DNA of 64,000 nt from Nematopogon swammerdamellus. Taxonomy: Eukaryota; Arthropoda; Insecta; Lepidoptera; Adelidae. The stretch's first letter is position 1. The number at the start of each line of letters is the position of its first letter. This document shows, piece by piece, positions 10,200 to 20,270 of the stretch. The notes under the pieces were generated by a model. The model did no database searches, was not told the origin of the DNA, and saw only the letters and a list, made by a program, of their open reading frames with translations. The translations under genes and the position numbers were made by a program. The stretch spans positions 24,335,349-24,399,348 of the forward strand of contig OX336339.1 of NCBI GenBank assembly GCA_946902875.1. Reading direction: 5' to 3'.

Positions 10200-10570
10200 C
10201 ATGGCACCGTGTGGGGCCGGTACTGTACCGTGTGGGGCCGGTACTTGTACCGTGTGGGGCCGGTACTTTAAAAGAATAGTCCCACTGCATCTCTGCCCGT
10301 GTATGTCGTAAAAGGCGACTGAGGGATATGACTCCCTTCTTATATCACTAGGTGGTAGGGTTTAACCCGCCCGGGTTGGTACCACCGCACTGAATGAAAG
10401 GTCGGTCGAAACGGCTATGTAAATAGTTTGTGTTTTCCGACCAGTTCAGTGTAGCCGGCACGACCGAAGGGAAGCACTGACGTGGCACCAAGTTCACCCG
10501 GTGTTATGGGCTGACATCACAGATGTTGTAGGTAATGTAGCCAACCGTGTCAGTTTCCATAAAAAAAAAA
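10200..10570 (+). mobile_element. SINE-B with triplicated 5' end
   Basis: The head begins with three copies of accgtgtggggccggtact (from 10206, 10227 and 10249). Then come aaagaatagtcccactgcat, aaaaggcgactgagggatat, the shared body with ggttggtaccaccgcactga, and tail gatgttgtaggtaatgtagc with poly(A) at 10561. The rest is a normal full-length SINE-B. The extra 5' copies are unusual. Confidence 0.88.
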
Positions 10571-10804
10571 ATGGCATTTTAGTGTATTTTTAACGCCCGA
10601 CGAAAAAAACGGAGGGGTGTTATAAGTTTGACGTGTGTGTGTGTGTGTGTGTGTCTGTCTGTCTGTCTGTGGCATTGTAGCTCCCAAACGGATGGACCGA
10701 TTTGGATGCGGTTTTTTTTTATTAGGAAGCTTGTTTAATTGGGATGGGTTTGTAATCAAGTAATTAAGTAATAAAAAAAATATTATTGTAATTTTTTTTT
10801 TATT
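10571..10804 (-). mobile_element. Family D element, part 1 (GT-microsatellite end)
   Basis: Relative to the complete copy at 48803-49312 this is the reversed right end: gacgaaaaaaacggaggggt, a (GT)n(CTGT)n tract at about 10633-10672, cccaaacggatggaccgatt and tcaagtaattaagtaat. Part 2 resumes at 11275 after a LINE insertion, so the two pieces are one interrupted element. Confidence 0.75.
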
Positions 10805-11215
10805 GTTTCCGAACTAGCTGGCTGTGTCCGAGGTCGAAGCCTCAGGCGCAGCCAATATCACCCCCGAGGAGGCGCCAGTCCGGCTTGGAGGTGGACTAAT
10901 GTCGCTGGGGAAAGGCTATTTACCCGCGATTTGAAGATCCGTGGAATGTGGGAGTGGGGAAAGATATTCCCCGGAAGCCCGCTCCACACCTTTGCAGTGC
11001 GGCACAAGAACGATTTAGAGAATCGTGCAGTTCGAAGTACTCGTCTGTCCACTACAAAGGGGTGTTCCGCGAGAGTATGGCGGGTTTGGCGAAGGCGAAC
11101 AGGAGGAGGAGGAGGTATAAGGGAAGCAATTTCGTCAGAGCAGCGGCCATAGTAGTGACGATAAAACAGGCTCAAGTCAATGACCCAACGATAAGTCTGT
11201 GCTTTAGAGGTTGAA
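10805..11215 (-). pseudogene. Jockey-like LINE reverse transcriptase C-terminus and 3' end (LINE-2a)
   Basis: The minus strand is open from 11175 to 10858 (105 codons). It reads LFYRHYYGRCSDEIASLIPP, then RLRQTRHTLAEHPF, RTARFSKSFLCRTAKVWSGL, PGNIFP and FKSRVNSLSP. The RTAK(I/V)W..LP..(V/I)FP string is the hallmark of the C-terminus of jockey-type LINE polymerases. Upstream domains are missing. The 3' untranslated part (10805-10857) carries gggggtgatattggct, which resembles the tail of SINE-C. The copy sits inside a family D element. Confidence 0.82.
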
Positions 11216-11274
11216 AGTCCTTTGTAAGTACAGAGTCGCCAATGAGGCGAATGGCTCGTCTTATCTTAAAAATA

Positions 11275-11616
11275 ATTATCTTAAAAAGTGGACCGATTTG
11301 CATGCGGTTTTTTTTTAAAGCATGAAATAAAACTCCGACCCTTAAAAAGTCAAAAATAATTTCCGTTGACTTAGTTAAAGGATTCAGGGGACCGCTGCGT
11401 AAATAAAATATAAAAACTCAGAGCTGCGCGGGAATTTACTTAAGTAGCGGTCCACCGACTCCTTTAAGTAGGTCAACGGAATTTATTTTTGACTTTCAAG
11501 GGTCGGGGTTTTTTTTATTTTCTTTGAAACTAGCGGTCCACCGACTCCTTTAAGTAGGTCAACGGAATTTATTTTTGACTTTCAAGGGTCGGGGTTTTTT
11601 TTATTTTCTTTTAAAC
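11275..11616 (-). mobile_element. Family D element, part 2 (hairpin end) with duplicated arm
   Basis: From gtggaccgatttgcatgcgg the sequence goes into the foldback: left arm (cccttaaaaagtcaaaaata), loop (aactcagagctgcgcgggaa) and right arm (tagcggtccaccgactcctt to gactttcaagggtcggggtt). The right arm with its flank occurs twice in tandem, at 11445-11530 and 11531-11616, nearly identical. Confidence 0.8.
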
Positions 11617-11700
11617 TAGCCCACTTACGCGGTGGTACGGAACCCGCGTCGCCGTCGGTGCGCGAGTCCGACTCGCACTTGGCCGGTATTTTTATTTAAA
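11617..11700 (-). mobile_element. GTCY-MITE head fragment
   Basis: The fragment shows cggtggtacggaacccgcgt, cggtgcgcgagtccgactcg and cacttggccggtattttt, the outer end of a GTCY-MITE of the variant also seen at 35600-35640. Confidence 0.65.
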
Positions 11701-12262
11701 CTTTCCAGCAAAAGTATTTTATTCAACCTTCAACAAAACCAATGTTCACTGCTCTATCGTTTCATCCGTATGTGTCTGCTTCCCGCTTTATTCCCAAAAG
11801 CGTACTTCATTTCGCCGACGAGTCTCGAAAGCAGGCGTTCTGTATCGATGCATACGAAGGGTAAGGTTGTACTAGTGCGCCGGCCTCGCCCCGTGGGGCT
11901 GGTACACCTTTCTGTAATCCTGCTCACGATCTTGCGAGTACGCTCCCCGGGGGTGCTGCCTGCTTGTACACAGGGTGTACGCAGTGCGGTGCGGAATACA
12001 GAAAGGGCTGATTGTGTTTGTGAAACTGAATAAATTTGTTATGCGACTTTTTATTTTGACATTGAAAATGTATTTTCGATCGCTTCAGTATAGTCCCCGA
12101 TTTCCAGCGAGAGTGCGAATTTGCCCTGGTGACAGCCAAACGCGCCCTAGTTGATATGCTTTGGCTGCTCATAATAGCGTGCAACGCCCCATTCACTTGG
12201 TTGCCGGCTTTCACTCTCTTTTCTACACCTTCTTCACATTTTCCATCCCGCGTGAATATATT
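11701..12262. other. No recognised feature
   Basis: An open frame of 133 codons (11632-12033, plus) crosses from the MITE fragment into this stretch. It shows no domain and is rich in Arg/Ser. No splice-like structure or repeat was seen. Confidence 0.4.
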
Positions 12263-12264
12263 CC

Positions 12265-12430
12265 CACATATATAACAAATATTCTGTGAAAATTTCAACC
12301 AGCTACCTACTATGGTTCAAACCATACAGCCCTAGGACCGAAGGATAGACAGACAGACCGACAGACGAGGTAGGCTTAGTAATTCTTCCTTCGTAAGGCT
12401 TCCGTATGGATACGGAACCCTTAAAGTTTG
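12265..12430 (+). mobile_element. GTCY-MITE, microsatellite half
   Basis: The copy starts at tataacaaatattctgtgaa and passes through aatttcaaccagctacctac, agacagacagaccgacagac and taggcttagtaattcttcc to gtatggatacggaaccctta. The head half is missing. Confidence 0.75.
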
Positions 12431-12599
12431 TACTTAAAATAAAAATTCTTAAAACAAAAGTTATTCAGGTTCATCTACTGCGGACAGCCTGTATATGCGG
12501 ACATGCATAAGTGCAGATAGTTCCATAAGTGAGTGTGGTTCATCAGTTGAATACAAATTTATTTAATTTTGACAGCGCTAAAGTTTGTGGCACACATCA

Positions 12600-12775
12600 G
12601 ATTTATTATGGTTATACAGGGGTGTCTTCAAACTCCGCATCAACAGGCTAGACAGCCCAGCGACAGTCCGCAAATCTGCTGGCATGGCGCCTCTCTGAGC
12701 GTGGTTTCGAGAGGAGAACTGAATTTGGCTCGGCCCACAGAAACAGTGGTCTCTTGGTACAGCCGAGTTTAGCGA
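12600..12775 (+). pseudogene. Jockey-like LINE 3' end (LINE-2b)
   Basis: A short frame reads GVFKLRINRLDSPATVRKSA, the last residues of a jockey-type polymerase. It is followed by the 3' block ggcgcctctctgagcgtggt, ttcgagaggagaa and cttggtacagccg. The same 3' block occurs at 29190-29275 and 30735-30775, so three copies of one LINE family are present. Confidence 0.7.
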
Positions 12776-12776
12776 A

Positions 12777-13093
12777 AAACCGGTCAAGTGCGAGTCGAAC
12801 TCGCGCACCGAGGGTTCCATATCGCCATGTCATGGTTAGCGCCACTCACGCCATCTATGGCGTGTAATGAAATGCTTCATATTAGTTAAATGTCATGATT
12901 AGTTAAAATGCTTTACGCTCTATTCGGAAGATGGCGCGCGCCGGCACACTTTTTTGGTTTCTTCTATTGGAACCCGCGTGAATTTTTTACTTTTTCTTAT
13001 TTTTATTATTTGTTGTTATATCGGCCATAATAACACATATTCTGTGAAAATTTCAACGGGCTACCTATTACGGTTCAAGAGGTACAGCCCTCG

Positions 13094-13124
<31 letters not shown>

Positions 13125-13192
13125 AGACCCACGGCGTCTGTCTTAGGCTTAATAATAGGGTCCCGTACCGGATACGGAACCCTAAAAAAGAT
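12777..13192 (+). mobile_element. GTCY-MITE, complete
   Basis: The copy runs from aaaaccggtcaagtgcgagt through cgccatgtcatggttagcgc, the catctatggcgtg block, gatggcgcgcgcc, aatttcaacgggctacctat and a (GACG)n tract to gataccggaaccct-type termini (gtaccggatacggaacccta). The length of about 415 bp matches the copy at 7243-7660. Confidence 0.9.
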
Positions 13193-13998
13193 GGGTGGTG
13201 ATGCCGTATCACTGCCTTATGTCTAGTGTTGGCCATATGGCAAAGAACCGTTAACTGTGAGACCCACTGCGTCGGAACCTATCTTTTAGAACACTTTTTT
13301 CAAGTATTTCTTTATTTGATAACTTCTTGGGAAGTCGAAATAAAATCCTAATCGGTTCTTACAAGTCCTATATAATATTTTTGATTATCTAAAAGTGTTC
13401 GTTATCCGGGACCCTCCGGTGTGTGTGTGTGTGTATGAGAGGGTGTGTGTGTGTGCGTGAGCGTCCAAGTGGCCCGTGTACAGCGATAACACTCCCATTA
13501 ACTCTTCATGAGTGTGAATGCATGGTTTTTTTTGCTGAATTTTCCACGCAACCGATGTGATATGCCTCCCTCGCCCTGGCGATTTATTCCCTTTACCACT
13601 TTCTATGCCTATCCTAATGGCTTTTCGCGGCCATTTGTTTTACTTTGATCGTTCTGATGGAGCCATTGGAGTGTTCCATGAGCGTTGTCGCGAGGGGATC
13701 AAGTTTAGATTAAAGCATATTGACAATTTGCTAATAGTTTTGGTATAATTTTATGAAATGTTTAAAATCTTGATTGCAATAGTATTATCACTAAAATAAC
13801 AGAAGGTATTTAGCAATTTTTCGTTTTTATTGCTATATTAGTGAATAGCTTTAAAATTAATTTAATTTTATTAATAAATTATTAAATTATTTTTTCGATA
13901 ATTAAGTACTCGTATTATGTTTTATTTATCTAAATAAATAAATAACTATATTAATTTAATATAGTTAATTAATAAACAAAAATTCTAGCTTCGAATAA
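13193..13998. other. No recognised feature; GT microsatellite and A/T-rich DNA
   Basis: A (GT)n tract interrupted by tatgagaggg lies at about 13419-13462. From 13740 to 13990 the DNA is very A/T rich with short palindromic runs (taatttaattttattaataa). No reading frame or repeat of the window's families was seen. Confidence 0.5.
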
Positions 13999-13999
13999 A

Positions 14000-14140
14000 A
14001 CATAAATAAAATAATAATAATAGACTTTATGCCACTTAATATGTGGGAAGGGCAGACTTATTGCCTTAGGCAATTTTCTCCAGTCAACCCAGTGGGCCTA
14101 TATTTTTACATGGAATCCGAACCATGGAGCAGTGGGTGAA
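14000..14140 (-). mobile_element. LINE 3' end (family 1) with (AAT)n tail
   Basis: An (AAT)n tail (14006-14020) is followed by agactttatgccacttaat, ggcagacttattgccttagg, caattttctccagtcaaccc and ttacatggaatccgaaccat. It is the inverted counterpart of 742-848. Confidence 0.65.
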
Positions 14141-14270
14141 GATATAAATGAAATGAAATGAAAATGAAATGAAAATATACTTTATTGCACAAAAAGTAGC
14201 AAAAGGCGGACTTAAAGCCTAAGGGCATTATCTGCCAGTCATACCTGGGATTGTGAGTGGGGTAGATGGC
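14141..14270 (-). mobile_element. LINE 3' end with (GAAAT)n tail
   Basis: A GAAAT repeat (14143-14175) is followed by atactttattgcacaaaaag, gcaaaaggcggacttaaagc and ttatctgccagtcatacctg. It belongs to the same LINE group as 8001-8165 and 9208-9362, with a different microsatellite tail. Confidence 0.65.
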
Positions 14271-14444
14271 TAGTGGGGAAAATTAAATGAGAGTTTTTTT
14301 TAAGAGTATAAAAATAAAGAATAAAACATAGATAATTGTAATACCATACAACTAAAGACATTTGTGACATACATACATACAAGTTAAAAAGTACATACAT
14401 ATACACAATATAAACAAATATACACATTTTTTTTTTCAAATCAG

Positions 14445-14541
14445 AAAAAAAAACTTATTGGTACACGCCGGTTGGATTCGAACTTCGGACCTCTCGCAAG
14501 AGAAGCCGACGACGCCCAGACCACTATACCGCCTTAGATAC
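14445..14541 (-). mobile_element. SINE-C tRNA-like head
   Basis: On the minus strand it reads gcggtatagtggtctgggcg (A-box region), cttctcttgcgagaggtccg, gaagttcgaatccaaccggc (B-box ggttcgaatcc type) and gtaccaataagtttttttt. This looks like a tRNA-derived SINE head, not a functional tRNA gene: the acceptor arm does not close and the same sequence heads the longer SINEs at 43035 and 59070. Confidence 0.7.
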
Positions 14542-14544
14542 ATG

Positions 14545-15790
14545 TAGATATTTACCTAATAATATCTTCATAATCAAACCTAACATAACCCTCTTGTGAT
14601 AGACAAGCATTGAAGTTTTTTTCAATTTCACATATGCATGATACGTTCAATTAACTAAAATAATCTTAGCAGGCAAATCTGTGCAGGCGTTAAAAAGAAA
14701 ATGCAAGGTAGAAATGAATCGACTCCATAATCCAGACCGGCCCCTTCAGCCTCGCTTACTTATCCAACCAGTTACCCGCCATCTATCTGACTGACGGGGA
14801 AGCAGTGTTTAGAGGTGAGATGGGGCCTATTTTATTTTCCCATTTCGACAGGGCTGTCCCGGGGTACGAGCAACAAATCGGAATGATGGATACAACTTTT
14901 CTACAAGCTTTAATTAACTTAAACTATGTACGATAATTTCGAGAAATGTGAATGGTTTACCTGGACGCAGCTCGGCGTTCGGCCTCGCTTTTAGTGACTT
15001 ACTTTAGACATGAGAGTTTATGGTGCGCGATTTGGGCCATTATAGGCCCTCCGGCGTGATAGGTTAAGTGAAAGCATCTCGACTTTCGACCTCGCCCTTA
15101 GTGAGTTACTTTCTTCTCAAAAGTCTGTCGTTCACGCAGCTCGGCCTTCGTCCTCGATCTTTATGTTTTACAAAGCTTCAAAAAGGTCTAATTAAGCTTG
15201 AAATAATATTTTAGTTTATTTTTGATTTTTCGGTCTTTCATTATCATTTAAACAATGTTGTATATAAGTATAACCACAGATAACTGCACTCACCCTGAAA
15301 ATTTACTGCACGCAACGCAAGTCCGAAAAGCGAGGTCAAAGGCCACAAAAAATGTACAACAGACGGATAAGATGATAGTAGTGAACAAAACTGAGCGAGT
15401 TGATCATACAAATTCCGAAGTCCCGTTCACAAATCGGCTCAGTGGCAGCCCTAGGCGTCGTCGGCGCGGAACCAGCCAGATACGACGTAGTCAACCCTGC
15501 GCCGGAGGCCTCTCCTGCAGATCTCGAGCTAATAGGATTGCTTCGTAAATGACTTGCTCAGTGATTGATGCTGCGAGATATGAGCGGAGTGTAGCTATCT
15601 GCTTTCGGCCGAGCGAGTGTGGGCGCCGGGGTGGATCGTTTTTGGGCTTACGTGCCTGAAATGGCATCTAAAAGGAACCCCTGATTGTGGACTCGAGTTT
15701 TAGATTTCTAGCTTTCGCTTTCTGTTTATACAAGTGTTGTATCCGTACGTCCGTCACAAAAATCAGTTTGTAACAGCTCTTAGTAACAGC
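14545..15790. other. Mostly unrecognised DNA with a diverged three-copy repeat
   Basis: Between 14960 and 15170 a motif with gcagctcggcgttcggcctc and a following ttagtgacttacttt recurs three times (about 14963, 15072 and 15136). Related sequence, inverted, lies at 60870-60940 and near 27010. Elsewhere in this stretch no repeat or coding motif was recognised. An open frame at 15255-15548 (97 codons) has no known domain. Confidence 0.45.
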
Positions 15791-15794
15791 TCTT

Positions 15795-16158
15795 CAAGGG
15801 ATTTTTTACCCCCGATGAAAAAAGAGGGGGGTTATAAGTTTAACGTGTGTATGTGTGTATGTGTGTATGGGTGTGTCTGTCTGTGGCATCGTAGCTCCCA
15901 AACCGATGGACCGATTTGGATGCGGTTTTTATTAGAAAGCTGGTTTTATCGGGATGGGTCTTAGCTATGTTTTTAATCAAGTAATCAAGTAATTAAGTAA
16001 TAAAAAAAATATTATCTTAAAAAGTTAAGTTAATAAAATATAAAAACTCAGAGCTGCGCGGGAATTTACTTAGAGGTCCCCCGACTCCTTTAAGTAAACG
16101 AAAATTATTTGAAACTTTTTAAGGGTCGGGGTATTTGTAATTTAACTTTTAAGATACA
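15795..16158 (-). mobile_element. Family D element, short copy
   Basis: The reversed GT end (cgatgaaaaaagaggggggt, a (GTGTAT)n tract, ctgtctgtggcatcgtagct) is followed by aaaccgatggaccgatttgg and tcaagtaattaagtaat. It ends in the hairpin loop and one arm (aactcagagctgcgcgggaa, aggtcccccgactccttta, tttttaagggtcgggg). The far arm is deleted. Confidence 0.75.
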
Positions 16159-16159
16159 G

Positions 16160-16900
16160 TGAATCTATGCACATAATTCAACCTTACTGGGCGCCACACA
16201 AAACATATTATGGCGACGAGAACTCTATTAAAGTCTCTCGAACTACCTGTGCATTCAAATTTAATAGCCGAAAAGTTGTACACATACCTAGGTACGAACA
16301 CCGACATACCTACATACATATTGTGAAATGCCACGATCGAACGCGAGGGCGAACCGTGTAGCGCCCTCATGCATTCTGAAGGCAAAATATTCGTTTTTGT
16401 GAAACTTTCACGGGCACAACGTTTCTCTCGTCAAATTGCTCAATCGTGTACTGAATATTAAACTGATGTTAAAGAAATGGAGGACCTTTTTGTAGGTAAC
16501 ATAATAATATGTTGTTTATAATTTTTATTTGGAATATGACTAACCCTTTCGATACAAAATGGAACCTTAACCGTTGATGTTGGGGTCAGTGCCATTAAGG
16601 AAACTGTTTTGCATAATGCGAATTGATTTTAAATTTTATTTTACTTTACGGTGAAATAATAGGATTATCTATCAGTTCTTATAAAATAATTTGATTTAAT
16701 ATTGCTTGATATAATGATATTTTTTTTAAATATGAAATCATGTAATTTCATTTGATATAATCTCATATACATATGTACATACTACTGTATCCTGTATGCT
16801 GTATCTCGACAATCGAGGTAAGCAGAGTAACCGCTGCTGTGCTGCAAGCATTCTGGTAAATTACAGCATAACACCGACAACCACGTTTAGCAAAGTATTC
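16160..16900. other. No recognised feature
   Basis: A/T-rich DNA with small open frames (16149-16385, both strands) and no motif. No repeat family of the window occurs here. Confidence 0.4.
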
Positions 16901-16904
16901 AGAC

Positions 16905-17100
16905 AAGGTAATTCTCAAGCAGCAAGTGAGGCACGAAGACCGGCCTGACTCAGTGGGAGGGCCGTGCCAAGGTGAGAGGTGGCTAGCCTGTCGCCCTTTA
17001 ACAAAGCATCTGGTCCTTATTACTTAGTCGCCTTTTGCGACATGCACTGGGAGAGATGCAGTGGGGCTATAATTTTGAAATACCGACCCCACACAAAACA
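16905..17100 (-). mobile_element. SINE head B joined to a different body
   Basis: On the minus strand, head B (ccccactgcatctctcccag, tgtcgcaaaaggcgactaag) is followed not by the usual body but by gggcgacaggctagccacct, ctcaccttggcacggccct and cttcgtgcctcacttgctgc. That second module also occurs at 46262-46370. No A tail is seen at the module's end. Confidence 0.65.
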
Positions 17101-17371
17101 AAACATGAAAACTAAACAAAATTAAAATGAAATAGTGCTAGTCTAGTTAATTCCACGAATTTTTTTCTCGTCTTCAGGTGAAAGATTACCTGTTTTCAAG
17201 ACTGAATTTATTTTGTGAGTAAATAAAAAAGTTTCCCTAAAAATTAATTGAATCAATCACGTTTTCTGTCCGATTTAATTACCGGTGCCTTCACAAACGT
17301 TTTCAAATACAAAATTCAATTAAAACGTCAAGAACTTTTCTTTCTTTATCAACGAACGACTGGAGGCGCAA

Positions 17372-17520
17372 ACAGGATAGATAGATAGATAGAAAATTCT
17401 TTATTGCTCCAGTAAACATTAAACAGTAACAAATACATTGGAAAATTTACGTAAGGTGCAAAGGCGGACTTATCCCTTACAGAGATTTCTTACAGTCAAC
17501 CTTTAAGGATAAAAGTGAAA
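17372..17520 (-). mobile_element. LINE 3' end with (GATA)n tail
   Basis: A (GATA)n tail at 17376-17395 is followed by aaaattctttattgctccag, gtgcaaaggcggacttatcc and atttcttacagtcaaccttt. It belongs to the same LINE group as 9208-9362. A foldback element follows immediately. Confidence 0.7.
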
Positions 17521-17757
17521 TTGCAAATTTTAAAAACCCCGACCCCTTATAAAGTCAAACGTAATAATTCGTTTAATTATTTATAGGAGTTGGGAGACCG
17601 CTAAGTAAATACCCGTGTAGCTCTTAGTTCTTATGTTTTATTTACTTAGAGGTCCCCCGACTCCTTTAAGTAACGAAGCGGAAATTATTTTTGACTTTTT
17701 AAATGGTCGGGGGTTTTTAAAGTTTGTAATTTTACTTTTATTTCAAGCTTCTTAATT
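17510..17757. mobile_element. Family D foldback hairpin, stand-alone copy
   Basis: The left arm (aaaccccgaccccttataaa, aggagttgggagaccgctaa) and the right arm (ttagaggtcccccgactcct, atttttgactttttaaatgg, tcgggggtttttaaagtttg) are inverted copies around a loop containing gtgtagctcttagttc. The GT-rich half of family D does not follow. Confidence 0.75.
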
Positions 17758-17770
17758 TTTATTAAAAACT

Positions 17771-18055
17771 CTCACAAATGTAATCATCTTAGTATGGTGT
17801 TTAAAACGTACTCCTAGCTATTATAGATTCCGAGATATAGCACTTCTCCCGGTTTACTATTTTTACGTAAGGTCAAATTTCAACTTTGATGACTCATCAC
17901 ATCTTTAAATATAAATAATATCTTAATTTAACATATGTAAAATCTCACAAATGTATTCATCTACAGTATGGTGTATGGTGTTTCAAAGATACTCCTAGGT
18001 ATCGTATTATACATTCGGACATATAACGCTTCTACTGGGTTACTATTTTTTGGTC
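17771..18055 (+). repeat. Two-copy diverged direct repeat, 172-bp spacing
   Basis: The block ctcacaaatgtaatcatctt, gtatggtgttt, actcctagctat, agcacttctcccggtttact begins at 17771. A diverged second copy starts at 17943 (ctcacaaatgtattcatcta, actcctaggtat, acgcttctactgggttacta). Confidence 0.6.
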
Positions 18056-18114
18056 ACATCTTTCAAATTCAAATTCCAGCGCCGACCTCGCAATAGGTGC
18101 GTGTAAGAATTGTT

Positions 18115-18308
18115 ACAGATGTTTCATCTCACGAGCGCGGGTGAGCCAAGCTTGTGTGTGTAAATGTGTAAATATGCATGCACACTGTCTTTGTCTGCGT
18201 AAGCTCGGGAGCGATACCTGCGCTAACGCTACACACACAGGAGCGCGTGTCTATACGCATTACAACTACAAGTATGGCTCACCCGCGCTCGTGAGATAAA
18301 ACATCTGT
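18115..18308. repeat. Inverted repeat with 34-bp arms
   Basis: The left arm 18115-18148 (acagatgtttcatctcacga, gcgcgggtgagcca) and right arm 18275-18308 (its reverse complement with one mismatch) enclose about 125 bp that includes GTGTGT-rich sequence. It has the shape of a MITE remnant. No clear target duplication was found. Confidence 0.7.
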
Positions 18309-18309
18309 G

Positions 18310-19540
18310 TATGATTCCATGTCAAAATGTGTATGGAATGCCGCTTCTTTTCTGTGTCTGTCTAGCACCTACCCAACAGCACTTTTATTGCGCTCGCACC
18401 CCACCCCCCTAACCTGCACCCCTTCCCCAACCATCTTCCTCTGAACCGCGTCCATCAAATGACATCTCAATTTGCATACGCTTTCAATTTCGAGCCCTTT
18501 CAGTCTACCTTTCGGGCGTGTTTACGGTAGAAAAAAATTTTTGCAAGCCACCTTTGTGTTATGGGGCCGCGAAGTTCTCTACGTAGAATCGTGAAATATT
18601 TTTACCCGAGCATGCCTTTGCTGTGCGAAAAATACGCTTGAAATAGAAACATGTGTAGTTTACAGGTTATTATCAGAGAACGAAAGGGATAGATGTACTC
18701 GACACTGCTTAAAAATTCATCGTTAGTCTAAATGGTTAGTTTTCTTCGGTCTTTTGAATGAAAAAAAAAAATTCAATAAATAAGCATAATTCGAATGTAG
18801 GTTATTGCATTTCTTGCCTTGACATAATAACAAAAAATCGGAGAACAAATACCGATTTGGGGTATTTTTAGGGTTCCGTAACTCAAAAGAGGAAAAAACA
18901 GAACCCTTATAGGATCACTCTTGCGTCTGTCTGTCTGTCCGTCTGCCACAGCCTATTTTCTCCAATATTTTTTTCAAGTGCATCGTGTGCCTTCTCAAAT
19001 TATGAAAGGACTCTTTATATAAGAGCTTCAATTATATGTTTTTTGATAATAATTTTAAAAGGCATAGTGTATACAATAAATTAACAATAAACAATACACC
19101 CCTCTTCACGTAACCCGAACTCATAAACGTTGAAGTCACGTAAAATAACTTTAATAAAGGAAAATACAAATCTAGACATCTTCGACCTAGGTGCACTCTC
19201 CTTGCTTCGACCTTCCTTCAAATTAGATAACATAAATTTATCAAAGCCTTATTGTGAACTTTTTTACAGTCTCCATTGTGACGTCAGCCGCGACACAATG
19301 AGCGAACTTTCAAGCCTGCCCCAAGCGCCGGAAATTTCTTCGGCATTCTTTAATTAGTTTCCCCGTCGTCCGCGTAAATGGTAATGAAGTCACTTGTTTT
19401 TATTTACCTGCCTACGAAAGGGCAAAATAATCGATAGGACGAAACGGGGGTTGAACATACTTAGCTATAATAATCGTGTCGATAGGTCATTCGTTGTAGC
19501 ATGACGTGGTCCTTCGAGTAGTAGACGAGCATATTTCTAA
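18310..19540. other. Mostly unrecognised DNA with one small repeat fragment
   Basis: At 18868-18965 there is a fragment of a separate ggttccgtaa-type repeat: agggttccgtaactcaaaag, acagaacccttataggatca, (GTCT)n and cagcctattttctcc. Apart from that, no repeat or coding motif was recognised. The block around 19290-19390 looks like single-copy DNA. Confidence 0.45.
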
Positions 19541-19544
19541 CGAG

Positions 19545-20270
19545 CTTTTGCCCGCGGCTTCGCTCGCGTGAAATTCGTATTTAAGACGATACCCATAGCT
19601 GGCTACTTTGCATAGAAAAAGGTCGTGAGACGGTGTTGTTTTTTAATTTAAAAAAATTAATGGTAATAATATTTAAAAATCTACAAAAATAGTGTTCTGT
19701 GCTTGTGGTTTAGTTATTTATCAGTGCAATAAAAATTTCGTTTTATTCATTCACTTTTGCGTCAGATTAAAAAAAATCTAAATAAATCATTTTTTTCATC
19801 TGACGCAAAAGTGAATGGATAAAACGAAATTTTTATTGCACTGATAAATAGCAACAAGTACACAACTCTATTGTTGTAGATTTTTTAATTTTATTACCAT
19901 TAATTTTTATTAAAAAACAACACCGACTTACGACCTTTTTCTATGCAAAGCAGCCAGCTATGGGTATCGTCTTAAAAAGGACACGCGCGGTATAATTCGG
20001 TTTGTATGAGCGCCACATCTTGGCGTAACCGGAATTGAATTTTGTTAAGCCTATCCTGTGTCACGTATAGTTAAATGTGCTTGTACTAAGTTTCGTCGAA
20101 TTCGAATGATCGGTTTAAGAATTATGGAGGAACATACATACATAGAGAAAATATTTCTAAAAATTGTCAATTTAGTCTTAGTATCATACATAGAGTCTGG
20201 AAACGCAGTATCTCATAAACCAAAATCCATGACTAGACTATCCCTTACAGATTTATTATTAATATTGATT
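19545..20270 (+). mobile_element. Family E repeat, split by a foldback element
   Basis: The copy begins agcttttgcccgcggcttcg, ctcgcgtgaaattcgtattt and resumes after the nested element at 19976. It continues with gtatgagcgccacatcttgg, cgtaaccggaattgaatttt, cttgtactaagtttcgtcga, atgatcggtttaagaattat, CATA repeats, agtatcatacatagagtctg and ccttacagatttattatt. Other copies are at 43483, 46968, 51785, 56470 and 60795. The class is uncertain; the gcccgcggcttcgc start is typical of moth RTE-related or SINE-like repeats. Confidence 0.75.
19585..19971. mobile_element. 387-bp long-arm foldback element bounded by TTAA
   Basis: The two halves are inverted copies of about 185 bp each. They start gacgatacccatagctggct, then catagaaaaaggtcgt, ggtgttgttttttaat, agtgcaataaaaatttcgtt and cacttttgcgtcagat, with only about 25 bp of loop. 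TTAA lies directly outside both ends (19581-19584 and 19972-19975). It interrupts a family E repeat. TTAA duplication is the piggyBac rule, but the ends do not start with CCC, so class is inferred only. It is noncoding. Confidence 0.88.

Noticed and set aside
11632..12033. 133-codon plus-strand frame
   Set aside because: It begins inside a GTCY-MITE head fragment and continues into unrelated DNA, so it is a chance frame.
14445..14541. Possible tRNA gene on the minus strand
   Set aside because: A- and B-boxes are present, but the acceptor stem does not pair, and the same sequence heads the SINEs at 43035 and 59070.
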